A stretch of DNA of 64,000 bases from Spongiibacter tropicus DSM 19543 (GTDB taxonomy: Bacteria; Pseudomonadota; Gammaproteobacteria; Pseudomonadales; Spongiibacteraceae): contig NZ_ATUS01000001.1 in assembly GCF_000420325.1 (NCBI RefSeq), forward strand, positions 1,678,463-1,742,462. The letters are read 5' to 3'. The notes below the pieces were generated by a model that worked only from the letters and a program-made list of their open reading frames with translations, was not told the DNA's origin and did no database searches. This document shows positions 17,940-26,641 of the stretch, piece after piece; position 1 is the stretch's first letter, and the number at the start of each line of letters is the position of its first letter. The translations under genes and the position numbers were made by a program.

Positions 17940-19148
17940 CTACACCGCCGCTTTCAGCGCGTCGGCGCGATCGGTTTTTTCCCAGCTAAACGCCGTGCTG
18001 GTCTCGCTGCGCACTTCGCCGTTTTCTTTCCACTCGTAGGTGTGCTCGTAGGGCTCGCGACCAAAGTGACCGTAGGCCGCAGTCGGCTGATACATCGGGT
18101 GCGCCAGGTCGAGCATGTTGGTAATGCCGTAGGGGCGCAGGTCGAAGACTTCGCGCACGGCGGCAACCAGCTTCTCATCGCTGACTTTGCCGGTGCCGAA
18201 GGTATTGATGGAAATCGAGGTCGGCTCTGCCACACCGATGGCGTAGCTCACCTGAATTTCACAGCGGTCAGCCAGGCCGGCGGCGACGATATTCTTCGCC
18301 ACATATCGACCGGCATAGGCTGCGCTGCGATCCACCTTTGAGGGGTCCTTGCCCGAGAACGCACCGCCACCGTGACGCGCCATGCCGCCGTAGGTATCCA
18401 CGATAATCTTACGGCCGGTCAGGCCACAGTCGCCCACCGGCCCACCGATGACAAACTTGCCAGTCGGGTTGATGTGAAACTGGGTGCCCGCGTGCAGCAA
18501 CTCGGCGGGCAGCACGTGCTTGATGATTTCCTCACGCACCGCTTCCTGCAGGTCGCTTTGACTGATGTCCGGGTTGTGCTGGGTAGATAGCACCACTGCA
18601 TCGACCGCGACCGGCTTGCCGTTTTCGTAGCGCAAGGTCACCTGGCTTTTGGCATCCGGGCGCAACCACGGCAGCACACCGTTTTTACGCAGGTAGGCCT
18701 GACGCTCCACCAAGCGGTGAGAGTAGAACAGCGGCGCAGGCATCAGCGTATCGGTTTCGTTGGTCGCGTAGCCGAACATCAGGCCCTGGTCACCGGCGCC
18801 CTGATCTTCGGGACGCGCGCGATCAACGCCCTGATTGATGTCCACCGACTGCTTGCCGATGGCATTCAGTACCGCGCAGCTGGCGCCGTCAAAACCCACG
18901 TCCGAGCTGTTGTAGCCGATGCCGGTAATCACGTCTCGAATAATGTCTTCGAGGTCGACATAACAGGAGGTGGTCACTTCACCGGCAACAATCGCCATGC
19001 CGGTTTTCACCAGCGTTTCCACCGCCACGCGCGCGTGCTTGTCGCGGGCCAGAATCGCATCGAGAACCGCATCAGAAACCTGATCGGCCATTTTGTCCGG
19101 GTGGCCTTCCGAGACCGACTCGGAGGTAAACAGACTGTATTCCGACAT
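17940..19148 (-). CDS. metK: S-adenosylmethionine synthetase
   Basis: A 402-residue enzyme making SAM from methionine and ATP. Family signatures are [13 protein letters not shown] at the N-terminus, [16 protein letters not shown] and the P-loop-like [17 protein letters not shown]. coli MetK has 384 residues. It starts 45 bases after the regulator gene and is probably transcribed with it; no SAM riboswitch is visible in the gap. Confidence 0.97.
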   Translation of the reverse strand: MSEYSLFTSESVSEGHPDKMADQVSDAVLDAILARDKHARVAVETLVKTGMAIVAGEVTTSCYVDLEDIIRDVITGIGYNSSDVGFDGASCAVLNAIGKQSVDINQGVDRARPEDQGAGDQGLMFGYATNETDTLMPAPLFYSHRLVERQAYLRKNGVLPWLRPDAKSQVTLRYENGKPVAVDAVVLSTQHNPDISQSDLQEAVREEIIKHVLPAELLHAGTQFHINPTGKFVIGGPVGDCGLTGRKIIVDTYGGMARHGGGAFSGKDPSKVDRSAAYAGRYVAKNIVAAGLADRCEIQVSYAIGVAEPTSISINTFGTGKVSDEKLVAAVREVFDLRPYGITNMLDLAHPMYQPTAAYGHFGREPYEHTYEWKENGEVRSETSTAFSWEKTDRADALKAAV

Positions 19149-19193
19149 GAAGTGTCTTCCTCATCATTGTGGCCGATAGGGCCTGTTTGCTTA

Positions 19194-20222
19194 TTAGCCG
19201 TCCGACTTCAAAAACTGCCGAACCTGTACGCGAAAACCGTTCAACTGGGCCAGATACACCGACGGCCCTTCTTCCAAGCCACTGCCAGTGGCCCACTCAT
19301 TCAATTCTTCCGGCGCGATACCCAGCCACAGATCACCGCAGGCTTCCCGCGCCCAGTTCTGGTCGTGGGGGCAAAGCTCCGCCACACAAAACACCCCGCC
19401 AGGACGCAGCAGGCGCTGCGCATCGCGGAAAATATCCGCGGGTGACGGCACGTGGTGCAGCACCATGTTCGCCACCACACAATCTGCTGTCGCGCTCGGC
19501 AACGCCGCGCTGCGGCTGTCGCCTAACAAGCAGCGCACATTATCCAGTGACTGCCCGGCAACATACGCCTGCGCTTTGGCCAGCATCGCCTCGCTGTTAT
19601 CCAGCGCAATCACCTGGCGGTAGCGCGGCGCCAACTCAGCCAGAAACGCCCCTTCACCGGGACCGATCTCAATGGCCAGCTCACCGCCCTCAGGCTGAGC
19701 GGCGCGCAGCATTTCCGCTGCACTGGGGCCATACACCCCAAAGGCCACCATCTGCTCCTGCTGCTCACCAAACTCCCCGGCATGCTCGGCAAAAAACGCG
19801 CGGGAGCGCTCGGCGCGCTCAGCAACAACCTCGGCAAGCCGCTGCTGCTGCCCGGCATCCAGACGGAGCTGCTCGGCGGCATTGAGCACAGCAGTATGCA
19901 GCTCGCGCAGCGCGGCCGTTTCGGCCTGCCAGTTGCGGCGGTAAAACAGGCTGTTGCCCTCGCGGCGACGAACCACCAAACCAGCCGCTGCCAAAATTTT
20001 CAGGTGATGGCTCATACCGGACTGACGGACATCCAGGATCTGACACAGCTCCTGCACGCTATAGGCATCGCGACTTAATACCCGCAATACCTGCAGGCGC
20101 AGCATATCGCCACCCGCCTTGCACAACTGCAACACCATGGCGCTGATATCGCCCCCCGAAGGGGGACGCGAGGGAGATTCTGAGGAATCTGCGGGCGTCA
20201 TCGAGCAAGAGCTGGCTTCCAT
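19194..20222 (-). CDS. ArsR-type regulator fused to a SAM-methyltransferase-like domain (SahR-like)
   Basis: A 342-residue protein. Residues about 25-110 form an ArsR winged helix (VRQSGMSHHLKILAAAGLVVRRREGNSLFYR). Residues about 150-320 form a class I methyltransferase fold with AIEIGPGEGAFLAEL and a downstream HVPSPADIFRDAQRLLRPGG. No metal-site cysteine pair is seen in the HTH part. SahR proteins, known regulators of SAM-cycle genes in Proteobacteria that respond to SAH, have this kind of architecture, and this gene leads a metK-ahcY-metF operon. The predicted transcription start is almost at the first ATG (20222), so initiation may be leaderless or at the in-frame ATG at 20201. Confidence 0.8.
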   Translation of the reverse strand: MEASSCSMTPADSSESPSRPPSGGDISAMVLQLCKAGGDMLRLQVLRVLSRDAYSVQELCQILDVRQSGMSHHLKILAAAGLVVRRREGNSLFYRRNWQAETAALRELHTAVLNAAEQLRLDAGQQQRLAEVVAERAERSRAFFAEHAGEFGEQQEQMVAFGVYGPSAAEMLRAAQPEGGELAIEIGPGEGAFLAELAPRYRQVIALDNSEAMLAKAQAYVAGQSLDNVRCLLGDSRSAALPSATADCVVANMVLHHVPSPADIFRDAQRLLRPGGVFCVAELCPHDQNWAREACGDLWLGIAPEELNEWATGSGLEEGPSVYLAQLNGFRVQVRQFLKSDG

Positions 20223-20230
20223 GGCGCCGC

Positions 20231-20272
20231 AGTGTAACAGCCTTTCAGGCTATATCAAAATATTTTGATATA
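20231..20272 (-). promoter_or_regulatory. Palindromic operator and promoter of the SAM-cycle operon
   Basis: Positions 20251-20272 are a perfect 22-base palindrome, TATATCAAAAT followed by its complement. Reading leftward, TTGATA inside the palindrome (20258-20253), a 16-base spacer and TACACT (20236-20231) form a promoter. A repressor bound to the palindrome would cover the -35. The adjacent SahR-like protein is the likely binder. I found no second copy before metK, ahcY or metF, which fits one operon. Confidence 0.75.
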
Positions 20273-20288
20273 GATTACAGCCTTGTCA

Positions 20289-21389
20289 TTAACGGGCAAT
20301 CAACGCCGCTCTCGGCGCGGGTGCCGACGGCATCGAATGACGGAGAATACGCCACACCACCTGCCCAAACTGGCGGGGTAGCGAGCCGGTATTATAGTGC
20401 TGGCCATAACGTCGGCAGATCTCCTGCACGTCGAGGGAAAGCCCCTGGTAGCGGTGCGCAGGCACGGTGGGGAACAAGTGGTGCTCAATCTGATGACTCA
20501 GGTTACCGGACAGGATATGGAACCACTTGCCGCCGCGCAGATTGGAGGAACCCCGCAGTTGACGCAAATACCAGTGCCCGCGACTCTCACCATCCAGCAC
20601 GGAGCGATGAAACACCTCGGCATCGGTGGTGAAATGGCCGCAGAAAATAATGGTGAAGGTCCAGAGGTTGCGAATCAGGTTCGCAACCAGGTTACCGCTC
20701 AGCACGGTAAGAAAGAACGGCCCTGCCAACAAAGGAAAAAACAGGTAATCCTTGAGCAGCAGGCGGCGGCTTTTCCGCCACACCGGACGAAACTCACGGC
20801 GAATTTGCGCCCAGCTTTTGCGGCCATTCAGCAGCTTGCCCAACTGCAACTCCTGAATGGCGACCCCCCACTGAAACAATAGCGCCAACAGGGCGGCGAA
20901 AAGTGGCTGAAGAATAAAAGCCGGATGCCAGCGCTGCTCTGGGAACAGGCGCAACAGGCCATAACCCACGTCATCGTCGACACCTTTGATATTGGTGTAG
21001 GTGTGGTGCTTGTAGTTGTGGCTTTCGCGCCAGTTATCGCTGGTGCCCACCGTATCCCACTCGTAACTGGCACCACTGAGCGCAGGATCATTCATGAAAT
21101 CGTACTGGCCGTGCATAACATTGTGGCCGATTTCCATATTCTCCAGAATTTTGGAGATACCCAATAACAGGGTTCCCAGCAACCATGCCGGCGGAAAAAT
21201 GCCCGCAAACAAGAGGCCGCGACCGGCAAACTCCAGATATTGCTGCACGCGAATAATCCGACGGATATAGCGCGCATCGCGCTCTCCCACAGCAGCAATG
21301 GCCTGTTGCTGAAGCGCATCCAGCTCGGCTCCAAAAGCCGCCAGCTCTTCGGGACTCAATGCCCGGCTTTTACTTTTACTCTGACTCAT
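20289..21389 (-). CDS. desB: Membrane fatty-acid (acyl-CoA) desaturase
   Basis: A 366-residue integral membrane di-iron desaturase. The three histidine boxes are HNVMH (89-93), HNYKHH (124-129) and HQIEHH near residue 310. Two hydrophobic regions (about 55-85 and 180-260) separate them. Together with the ferredoxin-reductase gene 10 bases upstream and the divergent TetR gene, it matches the Pseudomonas aeruginosa desC-desB/desT locus (PA4889, PA4888, PA4890), where the enzyme introduces a delta-9 double bond into saturated acyl-CoA. The ATG at 21389 is chosen for its GAGGG site. Substrate specificity is inferred. Confidence 0.82.
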   Translation of the reverse strand: MSQSKSKSRALSPEELAAFGAELDALQQQAIAAVGERDARYIRRIIRVQQYLEFAGRGLLFAGIFPPAWLLGTLLLGISKILENMEIGHNVMHGQYDFMNDPALSGASYEWDTVGTSDNWRESHNYKHHTYTNIKGVDDDVGYGLLRLFPEQRWHPAFILQPLFAALLALLFQWGVAIQELQLGKLLNGRKSWAQIRREFRPVWRKSRRLLLKDYLFFPLLAGPFFLTVLSGNLVANLIRNLWTFTIIFCGHFTTDAEVFHRSVLDGESRGHWYLRQLRGSSNLRGGKWFHILSGNLSHQIEHHLFPTVPAHRYQGLSLDVQEICRRYGQHYNTGSLPRQFGQVVWRILRHSMPSAPAPRAALIAR

Positions 21390-21399
21390 CTCACTGCCC

Positions 21400-22521
21400 T
21401 CACAGATCCAGCTCAAGGTCGCTGTTCGCCCGACTCACACATAAGCGGACGGCACCCTGGCCTCGCAACGCTGCACCGCTAAGTTCGTTCACACTTTCGC
21501 CGCCGCGCTGCTGGCAACTGCAGCTGTTACAAATTCCCATTCGACAACCGTGCTCTGGCGACAAACCGGCGTCCTCTATCTGCTCCAGCAGCGATTGACG
21601 ACTCGATACCCGCAGGGTTTTGCCGCTGCGCCGCAGCACCAGCTCGTAGAATTGCTCGTCGGTCTCATCGTCGATGGTCGCAAACGATGGCGTAAAGGCT
21701 TCAGCACGGAATTCCTTGCCGACACCTCCCAGCAGCTCACGCGCCGCTGTGACAAAAGCGCCACCACCACAGGCAACGATCGACGCAGCGGGATACGCCC
21801 CTGCCAGCCGCGCCGCCAACGCCGCATCCAGCCGCCCGCGCTCCGCATCCTCGCGCCCTTCGGTGGCGTTACAAAAGCGGCTGACCCGAAGCCCGGCATG
21901 CTCCGCCTGCAGGCGGTTCAGCTCTTCGGTGAAGCAAAAGCGGTCGGGCTGTTTCTCCCAATACAGTAACTCTCCCTGCAAAGAGCGCCCCGACGCTGCC
22001 ATCGAGGCAAGCAGGTTGTAGATCGCCGTGATACCACTGCCGGCCGCCAACATCAGCAGCGGGCGCGTCGCGTCGCTCACCAGCCCGGTCGCCAAGTCGC
22101 CGTAGGGCTGACTCAACTCCAGCACATCACCGACCTGCACGTGATCGTGGAGAAAATTACTCACCAAGCCTCCGGGCTCTCGCCGCACGGTCAAGCAAAT
22201 ATCACGGCCACTGGCCAGCCGGGACAGACTGTAGCTGCGACAGTGACGGCGGCCAGCGATATCCGCACTCACGGTGAGGTGCTGACCGGCAGACACCTGG
22301 CCCAGGTTGCGGTTGGGGCGCAGTGTTAAGGTCAGCGTATCGGCGGCCTCCCACTGCGCAGCCACCACTCTGGCAAAGACCCGGCGCCAGGCAGCAGTGC
22401 TCCCCAGCTCACGAGACCAGAAGTCGTACTGCCCCTCCGTCATAAGCGCGGCGACGAGCCCACCCAACACGGGTTTGCGCGCAATCAGGCCCTCTGCGGA
22501 GGATAAAAACGGCGATGTCAT
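21400..22521 (-). CDS. desC: Ferredoxin-type oxidoreductase, electron donor to the desaturase
   Basis: A 373-residue flavin reductase: FAD-binding barrel (about 45-145), NAD-binding domain (about 150-265), then a C-terminal plant-type [2Fe-2S] domain with Cys326, Cys331, Cys334 and Cys361. This order moves electrons from NAD(P)H through FAD and the cluster to a partner oxygenase, here most likely the di-iron desaturase next door. The ATG at 22521 follows GAGGTGG. It is the first gene of the leftward pair, and its promoter lies inside the 12-base repeat array. Confidence 0.85.
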   Translation of the reverse strand: MTSPFLSSAEGLIARKPVLGGLVAALMTEGQYDFWSRELGSTAAWRRVFARVVAAQWEAADTLTLTLRPNRNLGQVSAGQHLTVSADIAGRRHCRSYSLSRLASGRDICLTVRREPGGLVSNFLHDHVQVGDVLELSQPYGDLATGLVSDATRPLLMLAAGSGITAIYNLLASMAASGRSLQGELLYWEKQPDRFCFTEELNRLQAEHAGLRVSRFCNATEGREDAERGRLDAALAARLAGAYPAASIVACGGGAFVTAARELLGGVGKEFRAEAFTPSFATIDDETDEQFYELVLRRSGKTLRVSSRQSLLEQIEDAGLSPEHGCRMGICNSCSCQQRGGESVNELSGAALRGQGAVRLCVSRANSDLELDL

Positions 22522-22550
22522 AGGCCACCTCAACTGGTGATTTTTCGATC

Positions 22551-22613
22551 AATATACACCTGTATTTATAAGTGTCAATACAAGTGTATATTCATGTGTA
22601 TATTTACCTGTAT
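22551..22613. promoter_or_regulatory. Five-unit 12-base operator array over the desC promoter
   Basis: From 22554 to 22613 the sequence falls into five abutting 12-base units: ATACACCTGTAT, TTATAAGTGTCA, ATACAAGTGTAT, ATTCATGTGTAT, ATTTACCTGTAT. Units 1 and 3 are perfect ATACA-NN-TGTAT inverted repeats; the others are partial. On the minus strand TTGACA (22578-22573), 16 bases and TATATT (22556-22551) form a strong promoter for desC. Unit 2 deviates from the consensus exactly where it encodes the -35. A TetR-family protein, probably the divergent DesT-like regulator, is the likely ligand. Confidence 0.75.
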
Positions 22614-22676
22614 ATACGAACGTTTCCGAAGTCCCTAAACTAGGCTGACATTCACAGCCAGCAACACGTGGAAACG

Positions 22677-23339
22677 ATGAGTATTCGGGCAAGACGAAGC
22701 ACCAAGAAAGCGGACAGCGGCCGCCAGCGCCGGCAGGTGACAGAACAGGATTTAATGGATGCCGCCGTGCGGCTGCTGGGCGATCACCGCAGCGTATCCA
22801 CCCTGAGTCTCAGGGAAATTGCCCGCGAGGCGGGGATCGCACCCAATAGCTTCTACCGTTATTTTCGCGACGTCGATGAGCTGACCGTCGCCCTGATCGA
22901 TCAGGCCGGGCGAGCACTGCGAGGCATTATTCGAGAGGCCCGCCAGCGACTGTCCATGGAGCGCAGTGCTATTCGCACGTCGGTGGAAGCGTTTATGGAG
23001 CAGCTTGATGCCGACGAGAAATACCTTCAGGTATTACTGCGGGAAATGTCGACGGGATCAGATGCCTTCCGGGAGGCCGTGGAAAATGAACTCACTTATT
23101 TTGAGGATGAGTTGCGCGATGAACTGGAACGCATGGAGAAGCTGACCGGCCACGCGACCTACGAACCCGCGCTGACCGCCAAGGCCATTACCCGCCTGGT
23201 GGTGGCCATGGGTGCCAACGCAGCCAACCTTCCAAAAGAATCACGCGCCGCGCTTATCGACCAGACCGTCGTGATGATCCGCATGATTATGGAAGGCTCC
23301 CAGTCATTGGCCAAAAAGCACCGGCGATCAGCAAAGTAA
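22677..23339 (+). CDS. desT: TetR-family regulator of the desaturase operon (DesT-like)
   Basis: A 220-residue regulator with a basic tail (residues 1-25), a TetR helix-turn-helix (about 27-75; LSLREIAREAGIAPNSFYRYFRDVDEL) and a helical ligand domain. Divergent placement from desC-desB repeats the P. aeruginosa arrangement, where DesT senses the saturated/unsaturated acyl-CoA balance. The ATG at 22677 is used; an in-frame GTG nine bases earlier is also possible. The sequence-level assignment as DesT rests mainly on context. Confidence 0.78.
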   Translation: MSIRARRSTKKADSGRQRRQVTEQDLMDAAVRLLGDHRSVSTLSLREIAREAGIAPNSFYRYFRDVDELTVALIDQAGRALRGIIREARQRLSMERSAIRTSVEAFMEQLDADEKYLQVLLREMSTGSDAFREAVENELTYFEDELRDELERMEKLTGHATYEPALTAKAITRLVVAMGANAANLPKESRAALIDQTVVMIRMIMEGSQSLAKKHRRSAK

Positions 23340-23346
23340 CGCCCAT

Positions 23347-23368
23347 AAAAAAGGGGCCGAGAGGCCCC
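23347..23368 (-). terminator. Intrinsic terminator after the P450 gene
   Basis: GGGGCC, loop GAGA, GGCCCC (23353-23368) with an A run at 23347-23352 that becomes the U tract in the leftward direction. It ends P450 transcription in the convergent gap with the DesT-like gene. Confidence 0.82.
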
Positions 23369-23391
23369 AAGAAATCAAAAGACTGTCGTCT

Positions 23392-24753
23392 TTAGATGCG
23401 CTTAAGAACAATGGGCAGGTCGTCCGCTGGCTTGGGCAGGGGAACGGTCTGCATGCTGTCGCTGTAACCGTCTGCCAGACGGAATTCGTAACGGCGCAGG
23501 AACTGGTGCAGGAAGTTCTTCACCTGCATCAGCGCAAAGTGCATACCGATACATTTGTGAGCACCGCCGCCGAAACCGACAAAACTGAAGGTATGACGCT
23601 TGTGCTCGTTGCGCGGCTCCAGCCAGCGATCAAGATCAAACTTCAGCGGATTATCCCAGTACTCTTCCATGCGGTGAGTATGCTGCGGGGTCATAAACAG
23701 AATCGTGTTTGCCGGAATGCGGTAGCCGCCCAGCTCACACTCATTGATAGTGCGGCGCTGCATCATCATTACCGACGGATGCAGACGCAGTGCTTCTTTC
23801 GCGGCAATTTCTGCCAGCGGCATTTTCTCCAGATCTTCGTACTCAAGAAACTCTTTATCGATCGCCATCGCTTCGTCACGCAGGCGCTGCTGAGCCTCTT
23901 GATCCTGACCCAGATAGTAGAGCAGGTGGCTGAGTGCACTGGTGGTCGTGTCGTGCGCCGCAAACAGCAGGAAGCTCATGTGGGCGGTAATATCTTCGTG
24001 GCTGAAGAACTCACCGTCTTCCGTTTTTTCCTTGGTGAAGTAACTGAAGGTATCGGTACCGTTACCCGCACGGCGCTCGTCAATCAGGCTATAGAAGAAG
24101 GACTTCAGCTGGCGCTCACCCTTTTTCGCTTTGTAGTGCAGCGTGCCGGGAATTTCCTTCTTGATGATCCCCATCATGCCATTGGCAACATCGGTAAAGG
24201 TCTGATTCATCGACTGGGCGCGCTCGTCGCCTTTATCCAGACCGACGAAGATCGTTGCCGCGACGTCCAGCAGGTTCTGCTTGATCGCCGGGAAGAATAG
24301 CATCTCCTCGTTCTTACCCCAGCTTTCAACAGCCTCGGCAATCATTGGCCCCATGGTGTCGATGTAGCCTTTCATCGCATCGTTTTTAAATGCGGTCTGC
24401 ATCATCCGACGCTGGAAGCGGTGCTCGTCGTGATCACGCAGCAGCAAAGCGCCTTTGTAATAACGACCCAGCGAGCCCATGTAACCCATCTCTGCCGAGA
24501 AGTTTTTATCCTTGTCCAGATACACTTCTTTGTAGAGATCGGGGCCAACCAGCAATACGCCCTTGAATCCCGCCAGACCAAAGCGCGAGACATTACCAAA
24601 CTCGCGGTACTGCTTATCAATAGTGCCGTACAGGTCTTTTACGAGCGCAAAAGTATGTCCAATGATCGGCATACCAAATGAGCCGGGGATGTGTTGCAGA
24701 TCCGTGCAATCCGGAGCCTGTTTGTAATCGGTGTTTACAGCGGTGCTTGCCAT
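23392..24753 (-). CDS. Cytochrome P450
   Basis: A 453-residue soluble P450. Motifs are the I-helix oxygen-activation stretch AAHDTTTSA (near 267), the K-helix ExxR in KEALR, and the heme loop FGGGAHKCIGMHFA with the thiolate Cys near residue 400. No membrane anchor or fused reductase is present. General form resembles the CYP51/CYP120-like group that acts on sterols, retinoids or fatty acids, but the substrate cannot be read from sequence. The ATG at 24753 is preferred because GGAGG lies about ten bases before it. Transcribed divergently from a TetR gene whose probable operator overlaps its -35. Confidence 0.92.
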   Translation of the reverse strand: MASTAVNTDYKQAPDCTDLQHIPGSFGMPIIGHTFALVKDLYGTIDKQYREFGNVSRFGLAGFKGVLLVGPDLYKEVYLDKDKNFSAEMGYMGSLGRYYKGALLLRDHDEHRFQRRMMQTAFKNDAMKGYIDTMGPMIAEAVESWGKNEEMLFFPAIKQNLLDVAATIFVGLDKGDERAQSMNQTFTDVANGMMGIIKKEIPGTLHYKAKKGERQLKSFFYSLIDERRAGNGTDTFSYFTKEKTEDGEFFSHEDITAHMSFLLFAAHDTTTSALSHLLYYLGQDQEAQQRLRDEAMAIDKEFLEYEDLEKMPLAEIAAKEALRLHPSVMMMQRRTINECELGGYRIPANTILFMTPQHTHRMEEYWDNPLKFDLDRWLEPRNEHKRHTFSFVGFGGGAHKCIGMHFALMQVKNFLHQFLRRYEFRLADGYSDSMQTVPLPKPADDLPIVLKRI

Positions 24754-24799
24754 GGCGTCATGCCCTCCGAAGGGGGTCGTTATCAATTTATTGGTGCCC

Positions 24800-24840
24800 A
24801 TCATAGAAGGGCTTATGATACATATCAAGCGTTCGATATG
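24800..24840 (-). promoter_or_regulatory. P450 promoter with overlapping inverted repeat
   Basis: Leftward promoter TTGATA (24828-24823), 17-base spacer, TATGAT (24805-24800). The -35 sits inside a CATATC-N8-GATATG inverted repeat (24821-24840), a plausible operator for the TetR regulator encoded divergently at 24909. For that gene a TATAGT at 24861-24866 is a possible -10. Confidence 0.6.
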
Positions 24841-24908
24841 AATTATATTTCATCTTAAGGTATAGTTGGCAGCGCAAATTTGTACGCACTGAAAGGAACT
24901 GGCAAACC

Positions 24909-25502
24909 GTGAGAAAAGTTGACCACGACAGCCGTCGTGAAGAAGTGGCTGGCGCCGCCGCCAGACTGATCGCGGAAAAAGGTCTGGAAGCCCTGACGAC
25001 GCGGGCCCTCGCCAAATCCTTGGGGTGCTCGATTGGCGTCCTCTCTCACTACTTCAGCAGCAAAGAAGAGATCGTTATCGCCGCCTTCCGCTGGGCGGAC
25101 CAGCGCATCGACCTGCGCATGCAGGAAGCCATTGCCACCGACAACCCCGGTCTGGACAGCTTTTTTCCGGTCATCAAAGCCGGCCTGCCACTGGACGAGG
25201 AATCCGACCTGGAGTGGCGCGTTCGCCTGAATTTGCACAGCTTTGCACTGACCCACGAAGACAGCTTCTTTGCTCAGCGGGAGAAGGATCAGCATTTCAG
25301 CGGCCTGATGCTGGAGATGATCGCCAGCATGCAGAAGCAGGGAAAACTGCGGGATGACCTGAGCGCGGAAGACATTACGCATATCGCCTTCGACCTTGTC
25401 ATCGGCATGGCTAAAAACCTGCTGATGCTGCCGCTCGAAGAACGCGAAACGCGCGCCGCCTACTTATTCAGAATGATCGAACAGCTGCGCCCCCCCTGCT
25501 GA
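24909..25502 (+). CDS. TetR-family transcriptional regulator
   Basis: A 197-residue regulator. The helix-turn-helix (about 10-57) reads VAGAAARLIAEKGLEALTTRALAKSLGCSIGVLSHYFSSKEEI, with the BetI/AcrR-like HYFSSKEE. The rest is a helical effector domain ending RMIEQLRPPC. The start is GTG. It faces the P450 gene across 155 bases with a shared operator-like repeat, so local control of the P450 is the simplest model. Ligand unknown. Confidence 0.88.
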   Translation: MRKVDHDSRREEVAGAAARLIAEKGLEALTTRALAKSLGCSIGVLSHYFSSKEEIVIAAFRWADQRIDLRMQEAIATDNPGLDSFFPVIKAGLPLDEESDLEWRVRLNLHSFALTHEDSFFAQREKDQHFSGLMLEMIASMQKQGKLRDDLSAEDITHIAFDLVIGMAKNLLMLPLEERETRAAYLFRMIEQLRPPC

Positions 25503-25520
25503 GCGGCGCAGCTTTCTCGT

Positions 25521-26396
25521 TTAGCGACTCTTATTGATCACTTCGTCGGCATACCACGTCATCATGCCGATTTTTTCTTCCACAGTTTTGGTATCGGGCT
25601 CCGAGGCGTACACGTCGCGGAATGCCACCAGCACCTCATCCACGCCAATATCCTCAAGCCGCTTGATTCCGTCGGCACTGTAGGCTTCTGCCGTCATGGC
25701 CTGGAATTCAAAGGGCAGGTGATCGCGGCCGTACTCCACGCGGAACTCGTTAATCTGGTCGATCATGGCCTTGATTGAGTCCAGATCGCCACCGGCGGCA
25801 ATCCAGCCATCTCCCAGACGCGCGGCGCGGCGCAGAGCAGGCTTGGAATGACCACCGACCAGAATGGGCGGACGCACACTGGGTGGCGGGCAGATTTTCA
25901 CTTCGGGCACATCGAAGATCTCGCCCTTGTAGCCAAAATACTCGCCGCTCATCAGCCCGTTGATGATTTCAATCATCTCGTCCATACGCTTGCCGCGGCG
26001 CTCCCAAGGTACATTTGTCACCTCGAAGTCCTCGGCCCAGGGACTGATACCGACACCGTAACCAAAACGGTTATTGGTCAGTACCGCCAGCGTTGACAGG
26101 GTTTTGGCGATCAAGACCGGCTCGTGTACGGCCAGTTTATGCACCGAGGTCGTAAAGCGGATTTTCTCGGTTTGTGCGGCCAGATGGGCCGTCAGCAGAA
26201 ACGGCTCCATAAACGGAACACCGTCCAGAAACTCACGGCTGCCGTCGCTGTTGTAAGGGTATTTGGAACTGGCCTCTTTGGGGTAACAGATGCTGTCAGG
26301 CATAGTAACGGTGTCAAAACCCAGTTTTTCGGCTTCGACGCTCAGCGGCACATACTGCTCCACGGGGCACATACTGTGGTGGTAGGCAAACTTCAT
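25521..26396 (-). CDS. LLM-class flavin-dependent oxidoreductase
   Basis: A 291-residue luciferase-like monooxygenase fold protein. Typical segments are AEKLGFDTVTMPDS near the N-terminus, EKIRFTTSVHKL, NRFGYGVGISPW, KRMDEMIEIINGLM and PPILVGGHSKPALRRAARLGDGWIA. The family uses FMNH2 or F420; the cofactor cannot be told here. The ATG at 26396 follows AAGGA and gives the standard N-terminus; the longer frame adds 22 residues without a pattern. It is convergent with the P450-linked TetR gene (18-base gap) and divergent from the next TetR gene. Confidence 0.87.
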   Translation of the reverse strand: MKFAYHHSMCPVEQYVPLSVEAEKLGFDTVTMPDSICYPKEASSKYPYNSDGSREFLDGVPFMEPFLLTAHLAAQTEKIRFTTSVHKLAVHEPVLIAKTLSTLAVLTNNRFGYGVGISPWAEDFEVTNVPWERRGKRMDEMIEIINGLMSGEYFGYKGEIFDVPEVKICPPPSVRPPILVGGHSKPALRRAARLGDGWIAAGGDLDSIKAMIDQINEFRVEYGRDHLPFEFQAMTAEAYSADGIKRLEDIGVDEVLVAFRDVYASEPDTKTVEEKIGMMTWYADEVINKSR

Positions 26397-26641
26397 GCAG
26401 ATTTCCTTCTTGGCATTATTTTCCAGGATTCGCGCCGCGGCACCGCACGGCCAGTCGAGCACTACTATAGATCGGCAGGTAACGGCTCGATAACCTCCGA
26501 ACGGATGACTTTACGCAGTCCAGCCGTCTTTGGAGCAAGCGTCACTATCGGCCAAAGCTGCGCCAGCATCGGCGCCAAGCCCGCGAAATAAAAGGAATTT
26601 CTTGCTAAGCTTCAGACAAGTGACCACACCACAGAAAAAGG

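Noticed and set aside
19149-20288. Possible SAM or SAH riboswitch before metK or the regulator
   Set aside because: The gaps are 45 and 66 bases, too short, and contain a protein-type palindrome instead.
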